From assembly GCA_963704455.1 (NCBI GenBank), contig OY969905.1, positions 372,001 to 436,000 on the forward strand: a stretch of 64,000 nt of DNA, given 5' to 3'. This document shows positions 15,402 to 23,992 of the stretch, piece after piece. Positions within the stretch are counted from its first letter, which is position 1. Each line of letters starts with the position of its first letter. Under the pieces are notes generated by a model. That model saw only the letters and a program-made list of their open reading frames with translations, was not told where the DNA came from and did no database searches. Both the position numbers and the translations under genes were made by a program. Origin of the DNA: DASTCZ01 sp963704455. Lineage in GTDB: Bacteria > Acidobacteriota > Terriglobia > Acidiferrales > UBA7541.

Positions 15402-16343
15402 ATGGCTGAGCAGAGCATGCCGGGCTGGATTGACGTCGCGGATTACAGGTACCCGGGGGGATGGAGCGGGCCCGTCGCCACGAATCGCTCGCGCTGGTAT
15501 TGCGAGCAGCTCGAAGCGAACAAAGTTCTTTATTTTTCGCAGCCGCCATTTGATTTTCCCGACGACGACCGCGAATTCCTCATCTCCCAAAAGCGCGCCG
15601 ATTCCGCGGTGCATAAAAATGTTTCTTATCGTCCGACGCAAGACAAGCTCAACGGTTTTGAAGGCCCAGCGGAAGTGAAGGAGCGCTTGCGCGGAGTTCT
15701 CAGCAACTATTCTCAGCATGTCGTCGACTTCGTGCGCAGGTTCCTCGCGCCTTACGACGGAAAGTACACGCTCGATTTCACCAGCTTCCGTCCCATCGAG
15801 GAGGAAGGCCGCGCGCTTCCGCTCCACAAGCGCAATGACTTGCTGCACGTCGACGCATTTCCCAGCCGCCCAACTCACGGCGGACGAATCCTCCGCGTGT
15901 TCACGAACATCCATCCCACGAAGCCGCGCGTGTGGAATGTCGGCGAGGATTTCCCCGTGCTTGTGGATCACCTCGCGCGCAACGCCGGCCTCGACCGCTT
16001 CGCCGCGTCCGGCGACACAACGCGATGGGCCGCGATTCCGCGCGCCTTCGGCGCTCCGATTCCGGATCGCTCCGCGTACGACCGCTTCATGCTCCGCTTC
16101 CACGACTACCTGAAGGAGAACGCCACCTACCAGACCGACTCGCCCAAGACCCGCATGGAGTTTCCACCGATGTCCGCGTGGCTCGTGTACACGGATGGCG
16201 TACCCCACGCCGTCCTCTCCGGCCAACACGCCCTCGAACAGACATTCATTATTTCGCGAGCGGGGCTGGTGGCTCCTGAAATTTCTCCCATCGGCGTGCT
16301 TGAAAGACTTTGCGGGCGGCCGCTTGCCTCCGGCGCACATTAG
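15402..16343 (+). CDS. Kdo hydroxylase-like Fe(II)/2-oxoglutarate dioxygenase
   Basis: The 313-residue product resembles KdoO (Kdo_hydroxy, DUF2843), which converts a Kdo residue of the lipopolysaccharide core to Ko. Visible are NDLLHVDAFPSRPTHGGRIL near residues 147-166 with the HxD iron-binding motif, VFTNIHP, and a C-terminal VYTDGVPHAVLSGQHALEQT with the distal His and a likely 2-oxoglutarate contact. The length fits the family. It predicts a Gram-negative outer membrane with a hydroxylated Kdo core. It is not in an LPS cluster here; the neighbours are unrelated. Confidence 0.85.
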   Translation: MAEQSMPGWIDVADYRYPGGWSGPVATNRSRWYCEQLEANKVLYFSQPPFDFPDDDREFLISQKRADSAVHKNVSYRPTQDKLNGFEGPAEVKERLRGVLSNYSQHVVDFVRRFLAPYDGKYTLDFTSFRPIEEEGRALPLHKRNDLLHVDAFPSRPTHGGRILRVFTNIHPTKPRVWNVGEDFPVLVDHLARNAGLDRFAASGDTTRWAAIPRAFGAPIPDRSAYDRFMLRFHDYLKENATYQTDSPKTRMEFPPMSAWLVYTDGVPHAVLSGQHALEQTFIISRAGLVAPEISPIGVLERLCGRPLASGAH

Positions 16344-16492
16344 AGACAATCCTGCCCGTTCACGCTTCTTGGCGGCATTCCGCGAACGATTCTGGTGAAC
16401 CTTTTGGCCCCTTTCCGCGAATACCATACCGAGAGCGAAATGCCATTCGGAGCGAAGCCATCGTGAGCAGTGAACAATGAGGCGCACCTACC

Positions 16493-17035
16493 TTGAATGA
16501 TGCGGATCTCTGGGAAAAGATTTGCGCGGGAGATACGTCCGCATTCGAGGCGCTGTTCCGGGAAGTAGGTCCGCGCCTGCGCAGCTTCCTCCGCATTTAC
16601 TCCGGAGCGCAAGTGGAGGCGGAAGACATCGTGCAGGAAACGTTCCTTCAGATGTGGAAACGCCCGAATGCATTTGACCCGGCGCGGGGCACACTGAAGC
16701 AGTACCTCTACGGCATCGCCAGAAAGCGCGTGGCGCAGAAGTGGCGCGAAACGCCGCAGTCGCTAGCGTCTGCAGAACATCGAGAGGCACAGCCCGGGCT
16801 TGTCGTTGACCCAAAATCGAGCGGCGCCGGAGGAGGATTGGCGGCGGCGATGCGCGAGGGGTTGATGAGGCTCGACGTGGATGAACGTGGATTGCTCTGG
16901 TTGCGGGAAGTGGAAGGATATTCATACGGCGAATTGGCGGGTATTCTCGGCATACCGCTTGGGACTGTGAAGTCGAGATTATTTACAGCGCGGGAGAATT
17001 TGCGACAGATATGGGTTAACGGGAAGAGGAACTAA
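16493..17035 (+). CDS. ECF-type RNA polymerase sigma factor
   Basis: The 180-residue product has region 2 (about residues 12-75: FEALFREVGPRLRSFLRIYS then EAEDIVQETFLQMWKRP) and region 4 (about 120-170: LLWLREVEGYSYGELAGILG then IPLGTVKSRLFTARENLR). It should direct RNA polymerase to a small regulon. The start is a TTG at 16493, as no in-frame ATG precedes region 2. The gene lies 16 bp before a zinc-finger membrane protein that is probably its anti-sigma factor. Confidence 0.92.
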   Translation: MNDADLWEKICAGDTSAFEALFREVGPRLRSFLRIYSGAQVEAEDIVQETFLQMWKRPNAFDPARGTLKQYLYGIARKRVAQKWRETPQSLASAEHREAQPGLVVDPKSSGAGGGLAAAMREGLMRLDVDERGLLWLREVEGYSYGELAGILGIPLGTVKSRLFTARENLRQIWVNGKRN

Positions 17036-17051
17036 GAACAGAGAGGCATCA

Positions 17052-18176
17052 ATGGACTGCGAAACAGCACGGCCAATGATTTCGGCGATGTATGACGGGC
17101 GGCATGTGGGCGTGGAGGCAGCGCGGCACTTGAGTGATTGCAAGGCATGCCGTGAGACTTTGCGCGAATATGCGGAAATGACAATTGGTATGCGTCTTTT
17201 GGCCGCTCAAGAAAGCGAGGAAATGAAAATGCAATCCATGAACCGCGAGGCGTTACCGCAGCGGAGCGGAATACGTTTGGCGCTCCTTAAACCCTTCCGT
17301 GTGCCACGATTCGCTGCAGCAATCTGCGCGTTGGTTATCGTGCTGCTCGCAGGCGGTTGGGCTCGGACACGGGCGCAGAATTCGGCCCAGTGGTTCCAAT
17401 ATAAATTTTCGCTGGATTTTGGCGGAGGAAGCTATGGCAATGCGGGAGGGATTGTGCAGGCCTGCCCATCCGGGTGCGAGCATTCCCTGAGCATCTCGGG
17501 TACCGAGCACGTGGCCGCGATTATCAGCGTTCAGAAAATCGAGGACGGTGCGGTGTACCTGACTTTGCGCGTGAAACGCTTCGGGTCGGCGCCACACATA
17601 AAGCATCTGGCCGATGAAATGGCTGATGCGGCGCTACTGCGTTACACATACACGCCGGGGCAGACGTTGCAGATACCGGTGAGCGGAGGCGGCGAGGTCG
17701 GCTTTGAGGGAAAGATTGTTCCCTCTGGAGATACGATCCCGGATTGGGTGAATATTCCGGTGCAGCCAGACGAGAATCAAATAGGTGTATTGAATGGACT
17801 GTTCATTCGAGACGGGCAGGTGATCGGTGAAATGATCGGTTCGGGTTCCGCTTGGGGACGGGATAGTGATTCAAATACAGGCTTTTACGCCTACATGCCG
17901 GGGCATGGGCTCGTGGCAGTGGCATTGAAGGAATTCAACGGGGCAATTCAGGGCACGGCAAATTATGGGCGAATCCAATTCAGTGAGAATGGAGTGAAGT
18001 ACATTCTTGCCAGCGGATCTGCAATTACGGGTGGCGCGCAACCTCGGAAAGTGTGGGTCCTCTATCGGGCTGACTACTTACCATCACAGCACGATCCTCA
18101 GGGGAATGATTCATCGGCGCAATTTGGCACCGGCGCAAGCATGGTGAAGATTCTCGAGAAAATGGGGGCGATGTGA
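17052..18176 (+). CDS. Putative anti-sigma factor with zinc-finger N-terminus
   Basis: The 374-residue product has an N-terminal zf-HC2-like motif, with Cys3 and HLSDCKAC near residues 26-33 (H..xCxxC). One membrane helix (about 85-102) precedes a large presumably periplasmic domain of about 270 residues with no recognised family and with FEGKIVPSGDTIPDWVNIPV near its middle. ZAS-type anti-sigma factors bind their ECF sigma in the cytoplasm and release it when the outer part senses a signal. Position immediately after the sigma gene supports this. The TIGR03435 gene begins 4 bp downstream, so all three are likely one transcript. Confidence 0.72.
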   Translation: MDCETARPMISAMYDGRHVGVEAARHLSDCKACRETLREYAEMTIGMRLLAAQESEEMKMQSMNREALPQRSGIRLALLKPFRVPRFAAAICALVIVLLAGGWARTRAQNSAQWFQYKFSLDFGGGSYGNAGGIVQACPSGCEHSLSISGTEHVAAIISVQKIEDGAVYLTLRVKRFGSAPHIKHLADEMADAALLRYTYTPGQTLQIPVSGGGEVGFEGKIVPSGDTIPDWVNIPVQPDENQIGVLNGLFIRDGQVIGEMIGSGSAWGRDSDSNTGFYAYMPGHGLVAVALKEFNGAIQGTANYGRIQFSENGVKYILASGSAITGGAQPRKVWVLYRADYLPSQHDPQGNDSSAQFGTGASMVKILEKMGAM

Positions 18177-18180
18177 TCCT

Positions 18181-19107
18181 ATGAAGCTATTTGCCGGTGT
18201 TTGTGGAAACAGGAGCAGGAATCTGTTGGTGACCACCGTGAAGTTGGCCGGAATAGTCGCACTGATAGGACTGATGCTGCCAAGCACGATGCGGAGCCGG
18301 GCTCAGTCGCAGGGTCAAACGAGCGCTGCCGCGGGGCCGAAGTACGAATACGAAGTCGCTTCGATCAAGCCATACAAGCCCGACCCTTCCGGCCATGTCA
18401 TGTCCGGCATGTCGCGACCTGCGCACGGTCTCCTCTACACGAATTTCACACTGGAAGCGTTACTTCGTGATGCATTCGGCGTGCAGGACAATCAGATTTC
18501 CGGGTTGCCGGCTTGGGCACGCTCCGAAGGATACGTTATAGATGCAAGAATGGATGCGAGCACGGCCGACGCGTTGAAAAAGCTGAGTGAGTCGGACCTC
18601 TATCGCGCACGGCAGCAGATGCTTCAGGCGCTGCTGGCGGATCGCTTTGGACTGGCGGTGCATCGCGAAAGCAGGGAGCTTCCGGTTTATTCGCTGGTCA
18701 TCGCGAAGGGCGGATTCAAGCTGAATCCGACGCCCCCGGAAAAGGTAAGTCAGGGTGGAAGCGGAGGATCTGTTGGATGGTCACAGTCTGGAAGGGGCGG
18801 AGGGAAGATAACCGGCCAAGCGATTCCGATTGTGGCCCTAACAGAATCGCTGACACAGATATTGGGCCGCACGGTATTGGACAAAACCGGTCTCCGCGAC
18901 TTCTATGATGTCACGCTGCAGTGGGCGATCTCAGATTCGGGCCAAGCGCCCGTGGTAGATAGTGGGGGTGGCGCTCCCTCGTCTGAACCCGCTGGCCCGA
19001 CGATTTTCATCGCCATTCAAGAGCAACTCGGGCTGAAATTGGAATCGGGAAAGGGCCCCGTTGAAATCATCGTGATTGATCACGTCGAAAAGCCTTCAGG
19101 AAATTAG
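18181..19107 (+). CDS. TIGR03435 family protein
   Basis: The 308-residue product has an N-terminal membrane/signal segment (about residues 18-35), then YEYEVASIKPYKPD, the opening hallmark of TIGR03435. Also present are LLRDAFGVQDNQISGLPAWA, RQQMLQALLADRFGLAVHRE and LPVYSLVIAKGGFKL, with DKTGLRDFYDVTLQW near residue 240. The family is strongly expanded in soil Acidobacteriota and has no established biochemical role. Here it ends a sigma/anti-sigma cassette, which suggests an envelope or secreted protein controlled by that sigma factor. Confidence 0.92.
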   Translation: MKLFAGVCGNRSRNLLVTTVKLAGIVALIGLMLPSTMRSRAQSQGQTSAAAGPKYEYEVASIKPYKPDPSGHVMSGMSRPAHGLLYTNFTLEALLRDAFGVQDNQISGLPAWARSEGYVIDARMDASTADALKKLSESDLYRARQQMLQALLADRFGLAVHRESRELPVYSLVIAKGGFKLNPTPPEKVSQGGSGGSVGWSQSGRGGGKITGQAIPIVALTESLTQILGRTVLDKTGLRDFYDVTLQWAISDSGQAPVVDSGGGAPSSEPAGPTIFIAIQEQLGLKLESGKGPVEIIVIDHVEKPSGN

Positions 19108-19124
19108 CAGCCGATGGAATCGAA

Positions 19125-20384
19125 CTAGTGGATATGCTTGGTTTTGCGGGACATGAAATCCATCAGGAGATACTGGCCGAGGGTATAGGGAGTGGTGAAG
19201 TAGGCTTTGCCGCGGCAAATTTCCGCGACTCTTTGGACGAAGTGGACGAGGCTGTAGTCGCTCGCGAGCATGAAGGTGTTGATGAGGATGCCGGACTTGC
19301 GGCACTTGGCGACCTCTTCCAAAGTTTGCGTGACGACGAGCGGGTCAAGGCCGAAAGCGTTTTTGTAGATGCGGCCGTCTTCGAGTGTTAGCGCAGACGG
19401 CTTGCCGTCGGTGATCATCACAATTTGCTTCATGTCTTTTTTCTGCTGCGAAAGAATCCGCTGCGCCAACCGCAAGCCTTCGCGCGTGTTCGTGTAATAC
19501 GGGCCGACCTGCACGCGCGCCAGTTCGCCGATGGGAACTTCTTCAGCGCTGTCATGAAAAAGGACGAGATGCAGAGTGTCGCCGGGATATTGCGTGCGTA
19601 TCAAATGTGAGAGTGCGAGCGCGACGCGCTTGGCGGGCGTGAAGCGATCCTCGCCGTAGAGGATCATGCTGTGCGAGCAATCGAGCATGACGACGGTGGC
19701 GCAAGAGCTTTGATATTCGCACTGATGGACCATGAGGTCGGGATAGTCGAGTTCGATGGGGATTTTGGCGCCGTCGCGGCGGACGGCGTTGAATAGGGTT
19801 GCACCGACATCGAGATTGAGCGTGTCGCCAAATTCATAGGGGCGCGAGACGCCGCCGGATTCGATGCCGGTGGCGAGGTCGCGCGTGTCGTGGCGTCCGA
19901 AGCTGGATTTTCCGAGCGAGCCGAGAAGTTCCTGGAGCGTTTTGAAGCCGAGGAAATCAATGGTCTTGTCCGTGATTTCAAAGCGCGTTTGCGATTCCTG
20001 ATTCTGGTCACCGGTTTGTCCGCGCGGAGTTTTTTCCGGCGGCGGGGTGATCTGCGGCGGTTGCAGCGGATTGATGTAGCCCTCTTCGGTCAGGCGCTCA
20101 ATCAGGCGGTCGAGCATTTGCTGGACTTCTTTGCTGTCCTCGCCTTGTGCGAGGAGTTTTTCGAGGAGATCCTCGGGAAGGAGGTCGCCCTCCTCGAGGG
20201 CGCGAAGGATGGCGCGACGCAGTTGCTCCATGGTGCGCGCGGAATCCATCTCGGAGATGCCGTAGTAATCGCTCTCGAAGCCGCTTTGGAGCAGGAAGTC
20301 GGAAAGGCGATTGATCAGATCGTCGAGATCGACGCCGTCAGCGGGTTCACCGGTGTATTTCGAGTAGCGGATGAATTTAGGCAT
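19125..20384 (-). CDS. VWA-domain protein, partner of the AAA+ ATPase
   Basis: The product is 419 residues from the chosen ATG at 20384. The N-terminal half is helical and acidic, with a proline-rich linker (QPPQITPPPEKTPRG). The C-terminal VWA domain carries the MIDAS motif in VVMLDCSHSMILYGEDRF (DxSxS), the later TNTREGLRLAQRIL with its MIDAS Thr, and IVMITDGKPSA. The frame could extend 32 codons upstream, but that stretch reads CCHPERSEGS, a translated dispersed repeat, so the shorter start is preferred. It follows the AAA+ gene on the same strand. In MoxR/Mg-chelatase-like systems the VWA protein is the effector remodelled by the ATPase. Confidence 0.88.
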   Translation of the reverse strand: MPKFIRYSKYTGEPADGVDLDDLINRLSDFLLQSGFESDYYGISEMDSARTMEQLRRAILRALEEGDLLPEDLLEKLLAQGEDSKEVQQMLDRLIERLTEEGYINPLQPPQITPPPEKTPRGQTGDQNQESQTRFEITDKTIDFLGFKTLQELLGSLGKSSFGRHDTRDLATGIESGGVSRPYEFGDTLNLDVGATLFNAVRRDGAKIPIELDYPDLMVHQCEYQSSCATVVMLDCSHSMILYGEDRFTPAKRVALALSHLIRTQYPGDTLHLVLFHDSAEEVPIGELARVQVGPYYTNTREGLRLAQRILSQQKKDMKQIVMITDGKPSALTLEDGRIYKNAFGLDPLVVTQTLEEVAKCRKSGILINTFMLASDYSLVHFVQRVAEICRGKAYFTTPYTLGQYLLMDFMSRKTKHIH

Positions 20385-20486
20385 AAGGTGAAACCGGGCG
20401 CAGCAAGCAGCGCCCGTACGAACCACAAAAGCAGATCCCTCGCTTCGCTCGGGATGACAACATTTTGGGCGGTCGCCCAAATGTCG
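20385..20486. repeat. Dispersed repeat between the AAA+ and VWA genes
   Basis: The stretch contains GATCCCTCGCTTCGCTCGGGATGACA (shown here for position 20434 onward in part: CCTCGCTTCGCTCGGGAT), a common intergenic repeat type, and a GGGCGCAGCAAGCAGCGCCC hairpin just left of it. It separates the AAA+ stop from the VWA start by about 100 bp. Confidence 0.5.
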
Positions 20487-21986
20487 TCAATTAAACTGGC
20501 GGCGCGGGGGGCGAACATTTGGTTCGCGCGGATCCGGCGTCTTTGGGCGTTCTGCGAAAAAGCCGCGCTCTTCGCTGCGGCTGATGCGCTTTTGCGCCCA
20601 CAATCCTTCTAGAATAAATTCGCCCGCGGCGGCCACGAGCGGCGCACCGTCTTTTCCTCCGACGCCGAGCTTGTCAACGTGTTCGAGCAAGCCCTGGATT
20701 TTGCGGAGCTGGCGCACGAGATCATCGGATGAACTCGTGTCGGTGACTTTAAGTTCGCCGCCCATTTCAAACCATTGGATTACGTTTTGCAGGTTTGCTT
20801 CGCCGAGGTAGCGGGCGAAGACGCGGCCCGCGGCGCCGCGCACGAGTTCGCGCGCGATGTGCTCCGCGCCTTTGAGTTCGCCTTCGTATTCCAATTCGAG
20901 TTTGCCGGTGATGGCTGGCAGGGCGGCGTAAATATCGGCAACGCGCGCGACGACGGCGTCTTCACCATTGCGGACCGCCCGTTGCTCTGCGCTGCTGACA
21001 ATTGTTTCGAGGCAGGCGATGGGCAAGCGCTGGCTGACGCCGGAGCGGCGGTCCACGCGCTTGTCATCGCGTGCGATGAAAGCGATCTGCTCGACGACTT
21101 CGCGAAGATAATCGGGCACGGCGGTTTTGCGTCCGTTGCGCGCGACCCAGGCTTCCTGCGATGTGATGGACATTCCTTCTTCAACGGTCGCGGGATAATG
21201 CGTCCGAATTTCGGCCCCGATGCGGTCCTTCAATGGCGTGACGATTTTTCCGCGCGCGGTGTAGTCCTCGGGATTGGCGGTGAATACGAGGAGCAAATCG
21301 AGCGGCAGGCGCACAGGATAGCCCTTAATCTGGATGTCGCCTTCCTGCATGATGTTGAAAAGGCCGACCTGAATTTTTCCGGCGAGGTCAGGGAGTTCGT
21401 TAATGGCGAAAATGCCGCGATTGGCGCGCGGCAAGAGGCCATAGTGAATTGTAAGTTCGTCGCCGAGATCGCGCCCGCCGCGCGCGGCTTTGATGGGGTC
21501 CACGTCGCCGATGATGTCGGCGATGGTGACGTCCGGCGTGGCGAGCTTTTCGACGTAGCGGCGATTGCGCGGGAGCCAGGCGATCGGGGTTTCGTCACCT
21601 TTTTCGGCGATGAGTTCGCGGCAGGTGCGACAAATCGGGCGCAGAGGGTGGTCATGGATTTCGCAGCCCGCGATGTAGGGGATTTCGGCGTCAAGCAAAT
21701 CAATAAGAGCGCGGAGGATGCGCGATTTCGCCTGGCCGCGCAACCCAAGAAGGATGAAATTATGGCGTGCAAGAATGGCGTTGACGATTTGCGGGATGAC
21801 GGTGTCTTCGTAGCCGTGGATGCCTGTAAAGAGCGGCTGTTTGCGTTCGAGGGCGCAAAGAAGATTTTCGCGCATTTCGTCCTTGACGTTGCGCGCGGCC
21901 TTGCGCGAGTCGAAGAGGGGACTGCGGCGAAGCTGGCCTAGCGTTTCGGGTTTCGGAGTTTGCGCGGTCATGGGCCCTGGGGTCAT
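20487..21986 (-). CDS. AAA+ ATPase of the Mg-chelatase/MoxR class
   Basis: The 499-residue product is chosen from ATG 21986, which follows AGAAAGGACAC. It has an unusual P-loop FILLGLRGQAKSRILRAL, a Walker B-like region RGIFAINELPDLAGKIQVGL, and the sensor LLLVFTANPEDYTARGKIVT. RGQAKSR fits GxxxxKS/T with Ser in the last position. A pair of Cys-x-x-Cys-like residues (PICRTCREL) lies before the Walker B, possibly binding metal. Such ATPases with VWA partners insert metals or remodel proteins; the target here is unknown. It heads a two-gene unit with the VWA protein. Confidence 0.85.
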   Translation of the reverse strand: MTPGPMTAQTPKPETLGQLRRSPLFDSRKAARNVKDEMRENLLCALERKQPLFTGIHGYEDTVIPQIVNAILARHNFILLGLRGQAKSRILRALIDLLDAEIPYIAGCEIHDHPLRPICRTCRELIAEKGDETPIAWLPRNRRYVEKLATPDVTIADIIGDVDPIKAARGGRDLGDELTIHYGLLPRANRGIFAINELPDLAGKIQVGLFNIMQEGDIQIKGYPVRLPLDLLLVFTANPEDYTARGKIVTPLKDRIGAEIRTHYPATVEEGMSITSQEAWVARNGRKTAVPDYLREVVEQIAFIARDDKRVDRRSGVSQRLPIACLETIVSSAEQRAVRNGEDAVVARVADIYAALPAITGKLELEYEGELKGAEHIARELVRGAAGRVFARYLGEANLQNVIQWFEMGGELKVTDTSSSDDLVRQLRKIQGLLEHVDKLGVGGKDGAPLVAAAGEFILEGLWAQKRISRSEERGFFAERPKTPDPREPNVRPPRRQFN

Positions 21987-22016
21987 GTGTCCTTTCTGGT
22001 GCGACGCGAGATGCAA

Positions 22017-22268
22017 TCATTATAGATGATTCAACGAGGGGTGAGGTGACATCAGATTAGCTCGGCGGATTAGGGGAGTTTGGGTGAGTTCTGAAATACA
22101 GGCAATCTTTAACGCGGAAACGCAGAGGACACGGAGATTGGTCGAGGCGCAGAGGGATCCTTCGCTGCGTCCCGATAGGAAACATCTGGACTCCGTTCAG
22201 GATGAAAACAGTTAGGGCGTAGTCCCCAGCCGTTACAAGAGATGGCCGGCGGTGGCCGGCGAGGATGG
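22017..22268. other. Gene-free gap with dispersed repeats
   Basis: This stretch holds an ACGCAGAGGACACGGAG string and a GGGATCCTTCGCTGCGTCCC-type repeat with ATCTGGACTCCGTTCAGGAT. No ORF, tRNA or clear promoter is visible. Confidence 0.4.
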
Positions 22269-22934
22269 CTACTTTACGAGGGCGTTGATATCTTTGGATT
22301 CGAGGACTGGCTTTGGCGCGCCGCGCCTGGCTGCGTTGATCATTGCGCGGCCGAGCTTTTCGGTTGTGGTTACGTATTTGGGGAAGGCGCCGGTCAATAA
22401 GGGGATGAGCGGGCCCGTGAGTGAATATAGGATGCGGTAGAGTTTTGTTTTCGATTTGATGCCGTGCATCGGCTGGATGAGGCCGGGGCGAAACATGTAC
22501 GCAGCTTTGAAGGGCAAGCGGAGCAGCGCGTTTTCAGTTTTGCCTTTCACGCGCGCCCACATTCTGCGGCCTTTTTCGGAGCTGTCGGTGCCCATTCCGG
22601 AAACATAGATGAACGTCATCTGAGGATTGACCTTAGCTAAAGTTTGCGCGACGGAGAGGGTGAGGTCGTAAGTCACGCGCGCATAGTCAGATTCCGTCAT
22701 GCCCGCAGAGGAAACGCCGAGGCAGAAAAAGCATGCGTCGAATCCGTGCAGCTCGTTTTCGATGGGAGAGAGATCGAAGAGATTGTTTTGAATAATTTCA
22801 CGGAGCTTTTCGTGTTGGTGTCCGATTGAGATGCGTCCGATCGAGAGGATGCTTGAAATTTGCGGATCGAGGAGACATTCGCGCAGGACACCTTGTCCTA
22901 CCATGCCCGACGCCCCGAACAGAATAATTTTCAC
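22269..22934 (-). CDS. NAD(P)-binding Rossmann-fold protein (atypical SDR/epimerase-like)
   Basis: The 221-residue product begins with MKIILFGASGMVGQGVLREC, an N-terminal GxxGxxG nucleotide-binding motif. It also has CFFCLGVSSAGM and FIYVSGMGTDSSEKGRRMWA, where Ser and a downstream Lys (RVKGKTENAL) replace the usual YxxxK. It resembles the YwnB/oxidoreductase HTATIP2-like NAD(P)H-binding group. The substrate is unknown. It starts 7 bp after the small TPR gene, so the two are probably cotranscribed. Confidence 0.82.
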   Translation of the reverse strand: MKIILFGASGMVGQGVLRECLLDPQISSILSIGRISIGHQHEKLREIIQNNLFDLSPIENELHGFDACFFCLGVSSAGMTESDYARVTYDLTLSVAQTLAKVNPQMTFIYVSGMGTDSSEKGRRMWARVKGKTENALLRLPFKAAYMFRPGLIQPMHGIKSKTKLYRILYSLTGPLIPLLTGAFPKYVTTTEKLGRAMINAARRGAPKPVLESKDINALVK

Positions 22935-22941
22935 GAGACCT

Positions 22942-23286
22942 TCAGATGACGTGGCCGGCGGGGAGGCTGGCGATGGCGGCCGTCATTTCCTCGGCGGCGT
23001 GGGCGTCGCCGGTGCGTCCGGCGGCAGCGATTCCGGCTGTGAGCGTTTGGCGCGCCTCGGTGTGGCGCGAGAGGCGCATGTAGAGCTGGCCGAGCTGGAA
23101 ATAGCCGGTGACGTAATCGGGATGCGTGCGAAGCAGGACGTCGAAATTTTGGATAGCGGCGTCGGAATCGCCGGTGTTGGCGCATTCGAGCGCGAGGGCG
23201 TAGAGCGTGAATGGGTCATTCGGCTTCGCGGCGGCGAACTCTTCGAGTTTCTGGCGGCGAGTTTTTGTTGGTTGGGGTTGGGTCAT
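22942..23286 (-). CDS. Small TPR protein
   Basis: The 114-residue product is chosen from ATG 23286 (MTQPQPTKTRRQKLEEFAAA). It has two to three tetratricopeptide units: DPFTLYALALECANTGDSDA, then YVTGYFQLGQLYMRLSRHTE and the ending TAGIAAAGRTGDAHAAEEMT. An upstream extension to 23397 is open but lacks family similarity. It should be a cytoplasmic protein-binding adaptor; the partner is unknown. It is upstream of the Rossmann-fold gene and divergent from the acyl-CoA thioesterase. Confidence 0.82.
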   Translation of the reverse strand: MTQPQPTKTRRQKLEEFAAAKPNDPFTLYALALECANTGDSDAAIQNFDVLLRTHPDYVTGYFQLGQLYMRLSRHTEARQTLTAGIAAAGRTGDAHAAEEMTAAIASLPAGHVI

Positions 23287-23348
23287 GGCGCTAGGGGAAG
23301 TATTATAGGCTGGATGAATGCAGACGCAAATTGAAGAGGAGCCGGCGA

Positions 23349-23894
23349 ATGGCGAAATCCAAAGGGAAGAATGGCGGCAAAGGGAAGCAGGCGGCACCGG
23401 GGAGTGGCGAGGCGAGCGCTGCCGGGAAGCCGGTGAGCGCGTCTCGGACGGAGATGGTGGAGGTGGTGCTGCCGCAGGACGCGAACGCGCTGGGGAATAT
23501 TCTTGGCGGGCGCGTGATGCACCTGATGGATATCGCGGCGGCGATTGCGGCGCACCGTCACAGCCATAGCTACGCGGTGACGGCGTCGGTGGATCATGTG
23601 GATTTCCGGAATCCGATTCGCGTGGGAGAACTGATTGTTCTGAAGAGCAGCGTGAACAGGGTGTTTAATACGTCGCTGGAAGCGGGGGTAAAGATTTTTT
23701 CGGAAAATATTTTAACGGGAGAGCGCAAGCACACGACGAGCGCGTACGTGACGTTTGTGGCGATTGATGAGAACCGAAACCCGAAGAAGGTGGCGCCGTT
23801 GATTTTGGAGACGGAGGATGACCGGAGGCGATGGCGCGAGGCGGGGGAGCGGCGCGCGATTCGGATGGCGCAGAGGGCGAAGAAGGAGAGGTAG
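23349..23894 (+). CDS. Acyl-CoA thioesterase (hotdog fold)
   Basis: The 181-residue product is chosen from ATG 23349, preceded by AAGAGGAG. After a basic, Gly/Ala-rich leader of about 35 residues comes a hotdog domain: VLPQDANALGNILGGRVMHL, then MDIAAAIAAHRHS, ASVDHVDFRNPIRVGELIVL and RKHTTSAYVTFVAIDE. The Asn/Asp-containing GNILGG-MD helix is typical of the YciA/BFIT acyl-CoA hydrolases, which free fatty acids from CoA. The leader is unusual and may not be structured. It is convergent with hemY. Confidence 0.9.
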   Translation: MAKSKGKNGGKGKQAAPGSGEASAAGKPVSASRTEMVEVVLPQDANALGNILGGRVMHLMDIAAAIAAHRHSHSYAVTASVDHVDFRNPIRVGELIVLKSSVNRVFNTSLEAGVKIFSENILTGERKHTTSAYVTFVAIDENRNPKKVAPLILETEDDRRRWREAGERRAIRMAQRAKKER

Positions 23895-23992
23895 ATTCGG
23901 GCGCATGGCAATCGTTTGTGGATGGCATTAGACAGATTCCCCGATGAAAGGCATCGGGGCGCAGACGACGCGCTTCGATGCGCTGACAATGA

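Noticed and set aside
15363..16487. A 374-codon minus-strand frame
   Set aside because: It is antisense to the Kdo hydroxylase-like gene, whose HxD motif and full-length match make the plus strand the coding one.
20775..21941. A 388-codon plus-strand frame
   Set aside because: It is antisense to the AAA+ ATPase; its Asp/Ala/Val-rich composition is typical of a shadow frame in high-G+C DNA.
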